This document shows, one piece after another, positions 27,255 through 35,366 of a stretch of DNA of 47,364 nt. The stretch spans positions 1 through 47,364 of the forward strand of contig CAMUYN010000006.1 in the NCBI GenBank assembly GCA_947165005.1, given 5' to 3'. Position numbers and translations under genes: made by a program. The notes under the pieces were generated by a model. The model was not told the DNA's origin, made no database searches, and saw only the letters and a list, made by a program, of their open reading frames with translations. The stretch's first letter is position 1. Each line of letters opens with the position of its first letter. Origin of the DNA: an uncultured Bacillota bacterium (GTDB taxonomy: Bacteria; Bacillota_I; Bacilli_A; RF39; UBA660).

Positions 27255-28810
27255 GTATTTGGTTTATTAGACCTATTTATTTCATTTTTTAAACTACTTA
27301 ATTTTAATCTTAATTCATTTCTCTCATTTATATCTATTCTATCAAAAATACATTTACATATTGAAGTCTGGTTTATATAACTTCTTAAATCCCATATAGG
27401 AGAAGTAAACCTAGCATAAGTAGTTAAATTATTATCATCAAATCCGGTATCACAATATACCTTGTTAATAGATACTGCACTTCGTTTATCACTATCTACT
27501 TGATATAGAATTGGATATCTACTTTTACTAGCCAAATCGCTTACTATGCATCCATATAATAACATGAATTTTTGAACTAAAGCATGTGCCATCTTTGATG
27601 GGCCAGGAAAATCTGGTAATTTTGAATTATTGACTATATTATATAAGCCAATTAAATCAATAATTGTTTGGCATAATTTATCATTATTTTTGTTACTTAA
27701 TATTTTTGACACATCATCATATAACAAATTGTTACTAACTGTTACATTTGTCATTAATATTTTTTTATCGAGTATTAAACCTGTTTTAGATACTTCAACA
27801 AATAAACTAATTGCATTTTTATCAATTGTTTGTCTTAATGATGCCTGCGATTTAAATTCTAAAGTTTCTTCACTAGGAGACATAATACCAAGTGAATAAA
27901 CATCTGCAATATGAATTCCCAAAATATACCCAGAATCAATTTTTTCTATACTTATTGCATCATCAAATTTCGAAGTATTTTCATTATCAATAGTAACGAT
28001 AAAATCATCCAATCTATATCTACCTGTCTGAGGGTTATAATCCAATTTAGAAATTTTTTCATTTAATTTTGACTTAGATATATCACTATATTTATTAAAA
28101 CCACAAATATTTAATACTCTTTTGTCCAGTGTATAAATATTTGCCTCCTTTATTAAATTTGCTAAACAAATATAATAATGCTTTCTTAAAAAATCATTTT
28201 CATGTGTTGCTAATAAAAATGCTTTATAAAATCTTTCATTAAATCTTCTTCCATTATTCTTACTATTTTGTAAAACAGGTAGATTATAGAATAATGTTGG
28301 TAATAAACTAGAATCATCAAAATCATCAGGATATAATAAATCATCGATTAGCATATCAAATTCAATTTCTTTTTCTATTTGTTTATTATTACTTTTTAAA
28401 GAATCAATGATAATTCTTTTTAATACCTTTAGTTCCTCTAATATGTTATTGATATTTTCTATCGATATTTTATCTGACTCCGGATCTAAATTTCCTAATT
28501 TAACAGCTAATGCAAGCCTTAATTTTTCTATTCTTATTACAGTTTTCTTTATATCTGATTCTTTAGAGCCCCTCAAATTATTACTTAAATATTTAAACAT
28601 ATTTCTTATTTGTGGAGTACTAATAATATTATCATTATTAACATTTAAGAAGGCCGCTTCAAAGATATCGAAACTTATGTTCCTAGTTCTAAACTGACTA
28701 TATGATATGTTTGAATATTCTGGTATAGATTTAACCCTATTATAAAACTTAATAGGTTTAACTACAGAATATTTAAATTCTTTTAGCGTACTGCTTAAAC
28801 TTTCACCCAT
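27242..28810 (-). CDS. RNB-domain protein (RNase II/R-like), altered active site
   Basis: This 522-residue protein carries an RNB exoribonuclease core from about residue 255: V-T-I-D-N-E-N, F-D-D-A-I-S-I, G-I-H-I-A-D-V and Y-A-R-F-T-S-P-I. Family enzymes use four Asp spaced D-x5-D-x-D-D; here the second Asp is Lys (T-I-D then S-K-F-D-D), and the Arg pair after T-S-P-I is W-D. No cold-shock or S1 RNA-binding domains are present; the first 250 residues are a helical region I do not recognise. Activity is doubtful. It ends the dnaB-dnaI operon, where Bacillus has ytxC before thrS. AGGAGA supports the start. Confidence 0.75.
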   Translation of the reverse strand: MGESLSSTLKEFKYSVVKPIKFYNRVKSIPEYSNISYSQFRTRNISFDIFEAAFLNVNNDNIISTPQIRNMFKYLSNNLRGSKESDIKKTVIRIEKLRLALAVKLGNLDPESDKISIENINNILEELKVLKRIIIDSLKSNNKQIEKEIEFDMLIDDLLYPDDFDDSSLLPTLFYNLPVLQNSKNNGRRFNERFYKAFLLATHENDFLRKHYYICLANLIKEANIYTLDKRVLNICGFNKYSDISKSKLNEKISKLDYNPQTGRYRLDDFIVTIDNENTSKFDDAISIEKIDSGYILGIHIADVYSLGIMSPSEETLEFKSQASLRQTIDKNAISLFVEVSKTGLILDKKILMTNVTVSNNLLYDDVSKILSNKNNDKLCQTIIDLIGLYNIVNNSKLPDFPGPSKMAHALVQKFMLLYGCIVSDLASKSRYPILYQVDSDKRSAVSINKVYCDTGFDDNNLTTYARFTSPIWDLRSYINQTSICKCIFDRIDINERNELRLKLSSLKNEINRSNKPNTLQE

Positions 28811-28821
28811 GTAATCTCCTA

Positions 28822-29724
28822 TTATTTTCTTTGATTTTTACTAATTAACTTTAATTCATCTGTTAAATATTTTATTCTCTCAATAATTCTTTTAGCTTTT
28901 AATTTATCAACAGTATTTTTCCCTTCACTAAGATTAATTTCAAGTTCTTCAATACTTAGATTTGAAGTAAAAAATGTAGGCATATTATTATCCATTCTAT
29001 ATTGAAGTATAGGCCCAAGTATTTCATCTCTTGACCAAGGAGTCACATTTTCTGCTCCAATATCATCAAGAAGTAATAGATCACTCTTTCTTGCATAGTC
29101 ATATTGTTCTTCAAAATCAGTATCAAATGATGACTTTAGAATCCTAAGAAATTCAGGATAATATATCATTGCAGCAGTATATCCATCTTTAACAAGTTCA
29201 TTAAGACATGCTGATATAACATATGATTTTCCAGAACCAAAATTACCACTTAAATATAATCCTTTTTTTGCATTTCCTTTTTTATATTCTTTAATAAAAG
29301 TAGTAATCCATTTTATCAATTCTATTCTATTTTTATCATCAGTATATATTTCACTCATTTTTGCATTTCTAATCTGCTTAGAAACTTCAAATTTATAACC
29401 TTTTTTGACATACTCTACCTCATTTAGTTCTTCCTTCTTAGCATTTGAAGCCTTATAAGTAAAGTTAAGTACACCATCAACTACATAAGGAGTAAAAATA
29501 AAACCTGGTATCTCATTTATTAAGCACCTATCATCTTGCTCTGAATTTTTTAGTTCATTAGCTGCTTGCATTATCTTTGAAGTATATTTCATTAGTTCTT
29601 TATCTTCAATTTTTAAAGATGATACTATTTTTTTAAAATACTCATCCTTTAATGCTTCTTTATATTCTTTCTCTAATAAATTTTTATTTGTCTTTATATT
29701 ATTTATACTATTTATATCTTTCAT
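28822..29724 (-). CDS. dnaI: Primosomal helicase loader DnaI
   Basis: DnaI is an AAA+ ATPase that loads the replicative helicase with DnaB and DnaD in Bacillus. The 300-residue protein has the N-terminal helical domain (1-120), Walker A G160-N-F-G-S-G-K-S167 and Walker B L-L-L-L-D-D (216-221), followed by sensor T-S-N-L-S and a C-terminal arginine pair. GAGGG lies before the ATG. It follows dnaB by eight bases, the same order as Bacillus. Confidence 0.94.
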   Translation of the reverse strand: MKDINSINNIKTNKNLLEKEYKEALKDEYFKKIVSSLKIEDKELMKYTSKIMQAANELKNSEQDDRCLINEIPGFIFTPYVVDGVLNFTYKASNAKKEELNEVEYVKKGYKFEVSKQIRNAKMSEIYTDDKNRIELIKWITTFIKEYKKGNAKKGLYLSGNFGSGKSYVISACLNELVKDGYTAAMIYYPEFLRILKSSFDTDFEEQYDYARKSDLLLLDDIGAENVTPWSRDEILGPILQYRMDNNMPTFFTSNLSIEELEINLSEGKNTVDKLKAKRIIERIKYLTDELKLISKNQRK

Positions 29725-29732
29725 AAAACCCT

Positions 29733-31019
29733 CTATTTAAAATCTTTTAAAAGATTCTTCATTTCATTCTCATCTTCAATAGTAATGTCTTCTTTTTCTA
29801 TTTCTTTACCAAACCAAGTCGGTATAATTCCTTCAGTCTTTTTGTTATATGACTTAGATCCACTACTCTTCTTCTTAGATTCTTTTAACGCTTGATTCAT
29901 TGCTTCTTCAGCAGTTTCTATATTAAGCCTCTTCCATTGACCCGCAATTGTTTCTATAAAATTCTTGTTTAGCTTATTATTATTCACCATTAATGCATAA
30001 TCAAGTAATACGTTGATTACTGCAGGTTGAAGTTCTAAATCTAATCTTAAATTCTCTATTAGTTTTAAATCTCTATCTGTAGGTTTTGCCCCATTATTTT
30101 TACTTTTTAAGAAATTATATGGAGATGTAGTCTCAAAAGTATAAATAAGCTTTGCTCTTTTTGAATCTTTACCAATAGGACTTCTTAAATATTCTGGTTG
30201 ATTTTGAAATATTAAAGATGGCAATTTACCGCTATTCTGATATTGATAATAATTTCTAGCATTTTTTCTTAATAATGTTTTATCAATCATATTCTTAGAA
30301 TTTAAAGAACTTAATATAATATTCTTTAATTCATCTATCTCTAAATTATATATCCAAGCTATATCATTTATTAGTTTTTTAACATCTTTAGTAAATGTCT
30401 TTTCGTTGATAGTTTCTTTAGGCATAGAACTAATTAAATATTCAAAATCTATTATATTTTCTATACTTATTCCTAGTGCATTACATGATTTAACATTCTG
30501 AATATTATTTTCAAAAGTAGTACTTGGAGTACTAGAAAAAATGTCAGTAAATTCTTTAGTTATATCCTCATAATCATTTAAATTGATTCTAGGTATTTTA
30601 AAATAATTTGTTATTCTTTGATATTCATTTTTACCTACTGAATTATATAAAACTATGTTTAATATAGGATGTGAAAAAAATTCACTTGCTGAAATAGGTG
30701 AAAATAATTGATATACATAATTATTCGAATCTTCTCTCTCTTTAAAAAATGTTTTAAGTAACCCAATTGCCTCTAATTTTTCTCTTGCACTAACAATTCT
30801 TTCTAAAGGCATGCTCATAGATGTCATTAAATGATGATGATTTTCTTCAATACTCATAAATTCATTTTTATCTAAATCCATCCATAAAGTAAAAAACAAA
30901 TTAATAGAATCTGATCCTATTATTGGTTGATAAAGCATAGTCAATATTTTTCTATCATTTTCAGTTAATATTGTTTTATTTATTACAGTATATGTATCTG
31001 CTGGAAGAATATTAACCAT
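29733..31019 (-). CDS. dnaB: Replication initiation protein DnaB (Bacillus type, DnaD-like)
   Basis: This is the Firmicute DnaB, a helicase co-loader of the DnaD/DnaB superfamily, not the hexameric helicase. The 428-residue protein has an N-terminal winged-helix region opening with L-T-M-L-Y-Q-P-I-I-G, and C-terminal DDBH2-like helices (about 300-400) with W-K-R-L-N-I-E-T-A-E-E-A-M. GAGGTGA fixes the ATG at 31019; an in-frame GTG nine bases earlier is within that site. It heads the operon with dnaI and the RNB protein. Confidence 0.88.
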   Translation of the reverse strand: MVNILPADTYTVINKTILTENDRKILTMLYQPIIGSDSINLFFTLWMDLDKNEFMSIEENHHHLMTSMSMPLERIVSAREKLEAIGLLKTFFKEREDSNNYVYQLFSPISASEFFSHPILNIVLYNSVGKNEYQRITNYFKIPRINLNDYEDITKEFTDIFSSTPSTTFENNIQNVKSCNALGISIENIIDFEYLISSMPKETINEKTFTKDVKKLINDIAWIYNLEIDELKNIILSSLNSKNMIDKTLLRKNARNYYQYQNSGKLPSLIFQNQPEYLRSPIGKDSKRAKLIYTFETTSPYNFLKSKNNGAKPTDRDLKLIENLRLDLELQPAVINVLLDYALMVNNNKLNKNFIETIAGQWKRLNIETAEEAMNQALKESKKKSSGSKSYNKKTEGIIPTWFGKEIEKEDITIEDENEMKNLLKDFK

Positions 31020-31079
31020 ACTTATCACCTCTATAGTATCATTATAAAATAATTACGAATTGACTTCAATAAAAATATA

Positions 31080-31106
31080 AAAAAAAATAGAGTAAAACCC
31101 TATTTT
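31080..31106 (-). terminator. Intrinsic terminator after yneF
   Basis: AAAATAGGG pairs with CTCTATTTT on the minus strand (one G-U pair), followed by a T run. The yneF stop codon lies in the stem. Confidence 0.7.
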
Positions 31107-31309
31107 ACATTGTTCATTGCCTTCATCATTTGATTAATCTGTTTTTGAGTTGGAGTTCTCCCCATTTGACTCATCATAATTTTAATCATTTGTTCATTTA
31201 TAGGTGGATTTTTCTTAAGATATCTTTGCATAAAAAATCTTGCTAGAAAAAAACCAATTACTGCTCCTCCTAATACGCCAAGGCCAACTAATAATAGATC
31301 ATGTAACAT
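31100..31309 (-). CDS. yneF: YneF family (UPF0154) small membrane protein
   Basis: This 69-residue protein has one N-terminal membrane helix and the family core [12 protein letters not shown] followed by [17 protein letters not shown]. It is conserved across Bacilli and Mollicutes; its role is unclear. GGAGGG lies six bases before the ATG at 31309, so the longer frame to 31357 is rejected. It comes right after the SirA-like gene, as in Bacillus subtilis (tkt-sirA-yneF). Confidence 0.93.
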   Translation of the reverse strand: MLHDLLLVGLGVLGGAVIGFFLARFFMQRYLKKNPPINEQMIKIMMSQMGRTPTQKQINQMMKAMNNVK

Positions 31310-31344
31310 TATCATCCCTCCATTAACAATTATAATAAAATTAG

Positions 31345-31776
31345 CTAATATAAGCAAGATATTTTATTATTAAAATCTCTTATATAAAAATAATCTTTAT
31401 AATTAAAATCAATAACAAATAAATCTTTATCTACCATAAATATATCTTTAAAAAATGTACTAATATTATTAGAACATATTATCTTTATATATGTTTTATT
31501 TATAATCATTATACTTTTTTCTTTATCATTTTTTAATTCATGCCATTTATTGTTTTTTTTATAATAAAAATCATTAATATGCTTTTTAATAATATAAGCA
31601 TCTATCATATCTCTATTTATAGGTATAATTATCTTCCTATATATATTTATTGCCTTTTTACTTTCACTAGCATCAAGATTATTAATTCTATTTAAAATCT
31701 TGTATATATTACATGTCTTTCTATTATAAATAGTACTACAGCCATTATTAATTTTAAATATATAAAACGTTCTCAT
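31345..31776 (-). CDS. SirA-like (YneE) candidate replication inhibitor
   Basis: In Bacillus, SirA binds DnaA domain I and blocks new replication rounds during sporulation. This 143-residue protein has the family length (about 148), an N-terminal Y-I-F-K-I-N strand and a C-terminal F-F-K-D then [11 protein letters not shown] that parallels the F-F-E-V...L-A-I-D-F-N-S-K-R-Y ending I remember for SirA. Gene order tkt-this gene-yneF matches Bacillus exactly. AGGTGA precedes the ATG. The middle is poorly conserved, so the call rests on ending and synteny. Confidence 0.65.
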   Translation of the reverse strand: MRTFYIFKINNGCSTIYNRKTCNIYKILNRINNLDASESKKAINIYRKIIIPINRDMIDAYIIKKHINDFYYKKNNKWHELKNDKEKSIMIINKTYIKIICSNNISTFFKDIFMVDKDLFVIDFNYKDYFYIRDFNNKISCLY

Positions 31777-31822
31777 TCTATCACCTATTAATATAATAAA
31801 TGGTAATAATTAAAAAAAATGT

Positions 31823-31850
31823 CAAAAAAAGTTTACTTAAGTAAACTTTT
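31823..31850 (-). terminator. Intrinsic terminator after the transketolase-like gene
   Basis: AAAAGTTTACTT and AAGTAAACTTTT form a perfect palindrome, followed by more T on the minus strand. The stop codon is inside it. Confidence 0.75.
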
Positions 31851-33824
31851 AATTTTTTCTATCATTGTATTTAAATCTAAATTCATATACTTTAATACAT
31901 CTTCTTTTGATGCACATATACCAAATTTGTTAATAGTGAATAAATAATCTGAACTTGGAACAAACTTTTCAAATCCGAAATTACTACCATATTCTATTAC
32001 AAATATAGGAATATTTCTTGGAAATAATTCTTGCTTATATGAATCTGGTTGTAAATTATATAATTCCATACAAGGCATACTAACTACTCTTGAATCTATT
32101 CCTTCTTGTAATAATTTTACTTGAAGTGATTTTGCAACTTGTACTTCTGATCCTGTAGCAAGAATAACTAATCTAGGACTTACTTTTTCTTTCCCAGCAA
32201 CGTAAGCACCTTTTAGAACACCTTCTTTAGATGTTCCTTGCTCTGCCTTAATCTCAGTTTTAGGAAGTGATATAACTGATGGAATTTTAGCTTTTAATAT
32301 TATATTCCAAGTTCCTATTACTTCTTTTATATCAGCAGGTCTAAATACATATAAATTAGGAATAGATCTTAATGTAGATAATTCGTATATTGGTTGATAT
32401 ATTGGTCCATCATTCCCTACTGTTACTGAATCATGAGTAAAAATATATGTAACAGGTAAACTCATAAGTGCACTCATTTTAATTGATGGTAATAGTTTAC
32501 TTGAATATGACATATATGTAGATACAAATGGTCTAAATCCTGATATTGCAAGTCCATTAGCAACAGATCCCATAACAAGATTTCTACCACCAAAGATAAT
32601 ATTTTTTCCTGATAAATTTTCTGGCAATAAATCCCCTTTATTATCTAAATATGTTCTAGTTGAACTAAATAAATTAGCACTTCCACCAATATAATTATAA
32701 ACATTATCAGAAATGACATTCATAACTTTATGATTACTTTCTCTTAACAATTCCTTATTATCATAATCAATTGGAATATCGATAGAAAATAAATCAAAAT
32801 TTATTTCATTTCTTTCAATATTAACTATTTCATTTAATTGTTCTGGTGTTAAAACAGATTTATAATCATTAAATACTTTCTTCCATTCATCAAAAATTTT
32901 ATTTCCCCTATTTACCACTTGATCTCTCATATATGATGCTGGTTCTTTTAACATAGTAAATGGTATATCTCCTGCACCAGTTTTCTTTTTAAAATCATCT
33001 AATTCAGGTTTAGATATAGGATCTTCAAATAAAGTATTAGATCCTTTACTACTTAATCCATCTCCAATAGTTGTTTTTACCATAATTAGAGTTGGTCTAT
33101 TAATATCTTGTTTTGCTTTTTTTATTGCACTAGATAATTCAGATACAGAATTACCATTATTAACATATATAGTACCCCATCCAAGTGAAGAGAATCTAGA
33201 TAATGTATTATCATGGAAAGTTCTAATTAAATCTCCATCTTGTGTAGTTCCGGATGCATCCCAAATAACTATTAGCTTTCCCAATTTATAATTTCCAGCA
33301 AATGATGCAGCTTCAAAATTAACTCCATCCATTATTTCTTCATCATCAATTAAAACATAAGTATAATAATCAAATAATTTAGGAAGATGTACTTTATCAA
33401 AAAGACCTTTACTTTTATAATTATATTTTGACTCATAAATTTTTTCTGCTAACGCAATTCCAGTAGCAGATGCAAATCCTTCAGAAGGAAAACCTGTAGA
33501 AATATCTATTCCTGGTGTACCAATCGTAGCAGTTGCAGGAAGTTTTCCATTTAACTTTCTATATGACTTTAAATCCTCTATTAAAAGTGGATAACCACAC
33601 AAAAACATAGTTGCATACAATACTTCTGAAGCATTTTTCGAACTTAAAACAAACCTATCTCTATTTATCCAATCATTCGCTGATGGATTAACATTTAAAA
33701 ATTTAGTAAATAATGTATATAGAATTGGTGCTGAAGTCATAGAAATACCCGGATGACCTGCACCAGTATTCATAATCATATCAAGTGCTAAATTTTTAAT
33801 TACATTTATAGCTTTTTGATCCAT
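31833..33824 (-). CDS. Transketolase-like protein with degenerate active site
   Basis: This 663-residue protein aligns end to end with transketolase: A-G-H-P-G (H24), F-V-L-S-S, S-T-G-F-P-S-E-G, D161-E-E-I-M-D-G, F-T-H-D-S-V, D472-G-P-I-Y-Q-P-I and a final E-Y-G-S. It sits at the tkt position (lexA side, then sirA, yneF). Yet key residues are changed: catalytic Glu of V-R-E-H becomes N415 (G-G-R-N-L-V-M-G), His of S-N-G-H-G-S becomes N64, His of D-G-P-T-H-Q becomes Y476, the G-D-G motif becomes D-D-E, and D-x-N becomes D-A-S. It may be inactive or altered in function. AGGGAG lies before the ATG. Confidence 0.8.
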   Translation of the reverse strand: MDQKAINVIKNLALDMIMNTGAGHPGISMTSAPILYTLFTKFLNVNPSANDWINRDRFVLSSKNASEVLYATMFLCGYPLLIEDLKSYRKLNGKLPATATIGTPGIDISTGFPSEGFASATGIALAEKIYESKYNYKSKGLFDKVHLPKLFDYYTYVLIDDEEIMDGVNFEAASFAGNYKLGKLIVIWDASGTTQDGDLIRTFHDNTLSRFSSLGWGTIYVNNGNSVSELSSAIKKAKQDINRPTLIMVKTTIGDGLSSKGSNTLFEDPISKPELDDFKKKTGAGDIPFTMLKEPASYMRDQVVNRGNKIFDEWKKVFNDYKSVLTPEQLNEIVNIERNEINFDLFSIDIPIDYDNKELLRESNHKVMNVISDNVYNYIGGSANLFSSTRTYLDNKGDLLPENLSGKNIIFGGRNLVMGSVANGLAISGFRPFVSTYMSYSSKLLPSIKMSALMSLPVTYIFTHDSVTVGNDGPIYQPIYELSTLRSIPNLYVFRPADIKEVIGTWNIILKAKIPSVISLPKTEIKAEQGTSKEGVLKGAYVAGKEKVSPRLVILATGSEVQVAKSLQVKLLQEGIDSRVVSMPCMELYNLQPDSYKQELFPRNIPIFVIEYGSNFGFEKFVPSSDYLFTINKFGICASKEDVLKYMNLDLNTMIEKIKSLLK

Positions 33825-33891
33825 ACATATCTCCCTTATTCTTTTATATTAATAATTATAACAAAAAAAAACAAATAAATAAATACAAAAT

Positions 33892-33914
33892 AAAAAAACT
33901 ATATAAAATAGTTT
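33892..33914 (-). terminator. Terminator after the LexA-linked small gene
   Basis: AAACTAT pairs with ATAGTTT around five bases, followed by T on the minus strand. It overlaps the stop codon at 33913-33915. Confidence 0.65.
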
Positions 33915-34065
33915 AGTCATAATTAGATATAGAATAATTATAATTACCTGCAACTGAGGTACTTGAAATAGATTCATTATCTATTTTGCTAACCCCAAAA
34001 GCCAATGTCACTACAAATATAACTCCAATCAAATATACTAAAACTAATTCTACTAATCTTTTCAT
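33913..34065 (-). CDS. 50-residue LexA-regulated membrane protein (YneA/SosA position)
   Basis: This 50-residue protein begins MKRLVELVLVYLIG; residues about 6-25 form one membrane helix with the basic N-terminus inside, leaving a 25-residue Ser/Asn/Tyr-rich outer tail. AGAGGTGAGAGG precedes the ATG. Its promoter holds a LexA-like site exactly between -35 and -10, so it should be SOS-induced. It is divergent from lexA, where Bacillus has yneA and Staphylococcus sosA, both membrane inhibitors of cell division. No LysM domain is present. The role as division inhibitor is inference. Confidence 0.65.
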   Translation of the reverse strand: MKRLVELVLVYLIGVIFVVTLAFGVSKIDNESISSTSVAGNYNYSISNYD

Positions 34066-34086
34066 ACCTCTCACCTCTTGATTACA

Positions 34087-34115
34087 ATTTTATACCGAAC
34101 ACTTGTATGTGTCAA
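34087..34115 (-). promoter_or_regulatory. Promoter of the LexA-linked small gene
   Basis: On the minus strand consensus TTGACA (34110-34115), a 17-bp spacer and TAAAAT (34087-34092). The spacer holds a LexA-like box. Confidence 0.7.
34096..34109. promoter_or_regulatory. LexA operator-like site 1
   Basis: CGAACACTTGTATG fits the Gram-positive SOS box CGAAC-N4-GTTCG with two mismatches in the second half-site. It lies entirely within the spacer of the small-gene promoter, a position where bound LexA would block RNA polymerase. Confidence 0.65.
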
Positions 34116-34133
34116 TAATACTTATTAATTTTT

Positions 34134-34147
34134 CATACATTTGTTTG
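34134..34147. promoter_or_regulatory. LexA operator-like site 2
   Basis: CATACATTTGTTTG is a weaker match to CGAAC-N4-GTTCG and overlaps the lexA -35 box, consistent with lexA autoregulation. One half-site is degenerate. Confidence 0.5.
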
Positions 34148-34173
34148 ACAAAGTGTAAAATATATGTTATTAT
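34145..34173 (+). promoter_or_regulatory. lexA promoter
   Basis: Consensus TTGACA (34145-34150), a 17-bp spacer ending in TGT, and TATTAT (34168-34173). The leader is about 17 bases and carries AAGGAGG. Confidence 0.7.
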
Positions 34174-34197
34174 CATATTAGATAAGGAGGAATATAT

Positions 34198-34809
34198 ATG
34201 GAAGAACTTACAAGAAAGCAAGCAATAGTATTAGATTTTCTCAAAAAAAGTATTGCAAAAAATGGCTATCCACCTACAGTTAGAGAAATATGTAAAGCAC
34301 TTGATTTATCATCCCCTGCTACAGTGCAAACACATTTAAATATTCTAGAACAAAAAAAATACATAAAAAAGGGAGACTCAAAGAATAGAGCAATAGAGTT
34401 ATTAGTAGATAATGAATACGAAGAAAAAGAAGTTATTGATGTACCGCTTCTTGGAACTGTTACTGCTGGTACACCTATTGAAGCTATCGAAATGCCAGAT
34501 GAATTCTTTACATTACCATCTTATTTAATTCCAAATAAAAAAGAAGTATTTACATTAAGGGTTGATGGTACATCTATGATCAACGCAGGAATTCATAGTG
34601 GTGATATAGTTATAGTTCAAAGACAAGAAACTGCAAATAACGGTGATATAGTTGTAGCAATGACTGACGAACATGAAGTTACGCTTAAAACTTTTTATAA
34701 AGAAGATGGATATTTTAGATTACAACCAGAAAATGATACTATGGCACCAATTATATTAGATAAAGTTTATATAGTTGGAAAAGCAATTGGTTTGTATAGA
34801 AAATTATAA
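34198..34809 (+). CDS. lexA: LexA repressor
   Basis: LexA represses SOS genes until RecA-DNA filaments trigger its self-cleavage. The 203-residue protein has an N-terminal winged helix (1-65, Y-P-P-T-V-R-E-I) and the C-terminal peptidase domain: cleavage site A90-G91 in V-T-A-G-T, Ser126 in D-G-T-S-M and Lys164 in V-T-L-K. AAGGAGG lies before the ATG. Two LexA-like boxes lie in the divergent intergenic region, so it probably represses itself and the 50-residue membrane protein. Confidence 0.97.
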   Translation: MEELTRKQAIVLDFLKKSIAKNGYPPTVREICKALDLSSPATVQTHLNILEQKKYIKKGDSKNRAIELLVDNEYEEKEVIDVPLLGTVTAGTPIEAIEMPDEFFTLPSYLIPNKKEVFTLRVDGTSMINAGIHSGDIVIVQRQETANNGDIVVAMTDEHEVTLKTFYKEDGYFRLQPENDTMAPIILDKVYIVGKAIGLYRKL

Positions 34810-34810
34810 T

Positions 34811-34840
34811 AAAGGAACTTACAATGTAAGTTCCTTTTAT
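34811..34840 (+). terminator. Intrinsic terminator after lexA
   Basis: AAAGGAACTTAC pairs with GTAAGTTCCTTT around three bases, beginning just after the lexA stop. The next 55 bases hold only a short ACACAAATTTGTGT palindrome. Confidence 0.8.
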
Positions 34841-34894
34841 CTATATAAACACAAATTTGTGTATAATATATTATATGTATAAATGATAATATTA

Positions 34895-35353
34895 TTAATC
34901 TTTTTTAGTCAAATATTTTATATAAGCTTTAATTAGGTCTTCATCCATTAAATCTTCCGATTTAATAAGTTTTCTTTTAGTTTCACTACTTAATCTATCA
35001 TATTCTTGATTTTGTATTTTTTCTTGAAGTTCTCATTTATTCAAGTTATTATTTATAGTTGAATCAATATAATAAATAATTTCATCCTCATTTTTAAGCG
35101 ACAACAACTGTATGTAATGACTCCAACTCAATTTTGACACCAATGGTGTCAATTTTTCACTCTTAAATACTTCATAAAATTTTCTCATTCTATATAATGT
35201 TCATTCATTATATTTCTTACCAACTTCAATCATCAATTTTTCTGAATACTGTTTAATTATATTTTTACCATATTTATTTTTGGCAAAGTCTTTGGATTTA
35301 TCATATATTTCACATTTTATTAAGTTTTTCTTTATCTCATCATAATAATTCAT
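34895..35353 (-). pseudogene. DUF1016 (YhcG) N-terminal domain fragment with two in-frame TGA codons
   Basis: A single open frame of 153 codons ending in TAA is interrupted by TGA at 35201-35203 (codon 51) and 35033-35035 (codon 107), with no frameshift and no other stop. Read through, it gives a DUF1016_N-like protein: Y-G-K-N-I-I-K-Q-Y-S-E-K-L, R-M-R-K-F-Y-E-V-F, K-L-S-W-S-H-Y and E-Y-D-R-L-S. The C-terminal nuclease domain of full YhcG proteins (about 350 residues) is missing. AAAGGAG precedes the ATG at 35353, 13 bp after comEC. TTG is about two-thirds of its Leu codons, unlike its neighbours, which suggests transfer. It is either a decaying foreign gene or one in which TGA is read as an amino acid. 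Confidence 0.75.
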
Positions 35354-35366
35354 ATTATACTCCTTT

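Noticed and set aside
34849-34862. ACACAAATTTGTGT palindrome as a phage attachment or operator site
   Set aside because: It is a short A+T-rich palindrome with no partner copy that I noticed and no T run; it may be a weak terminator only.
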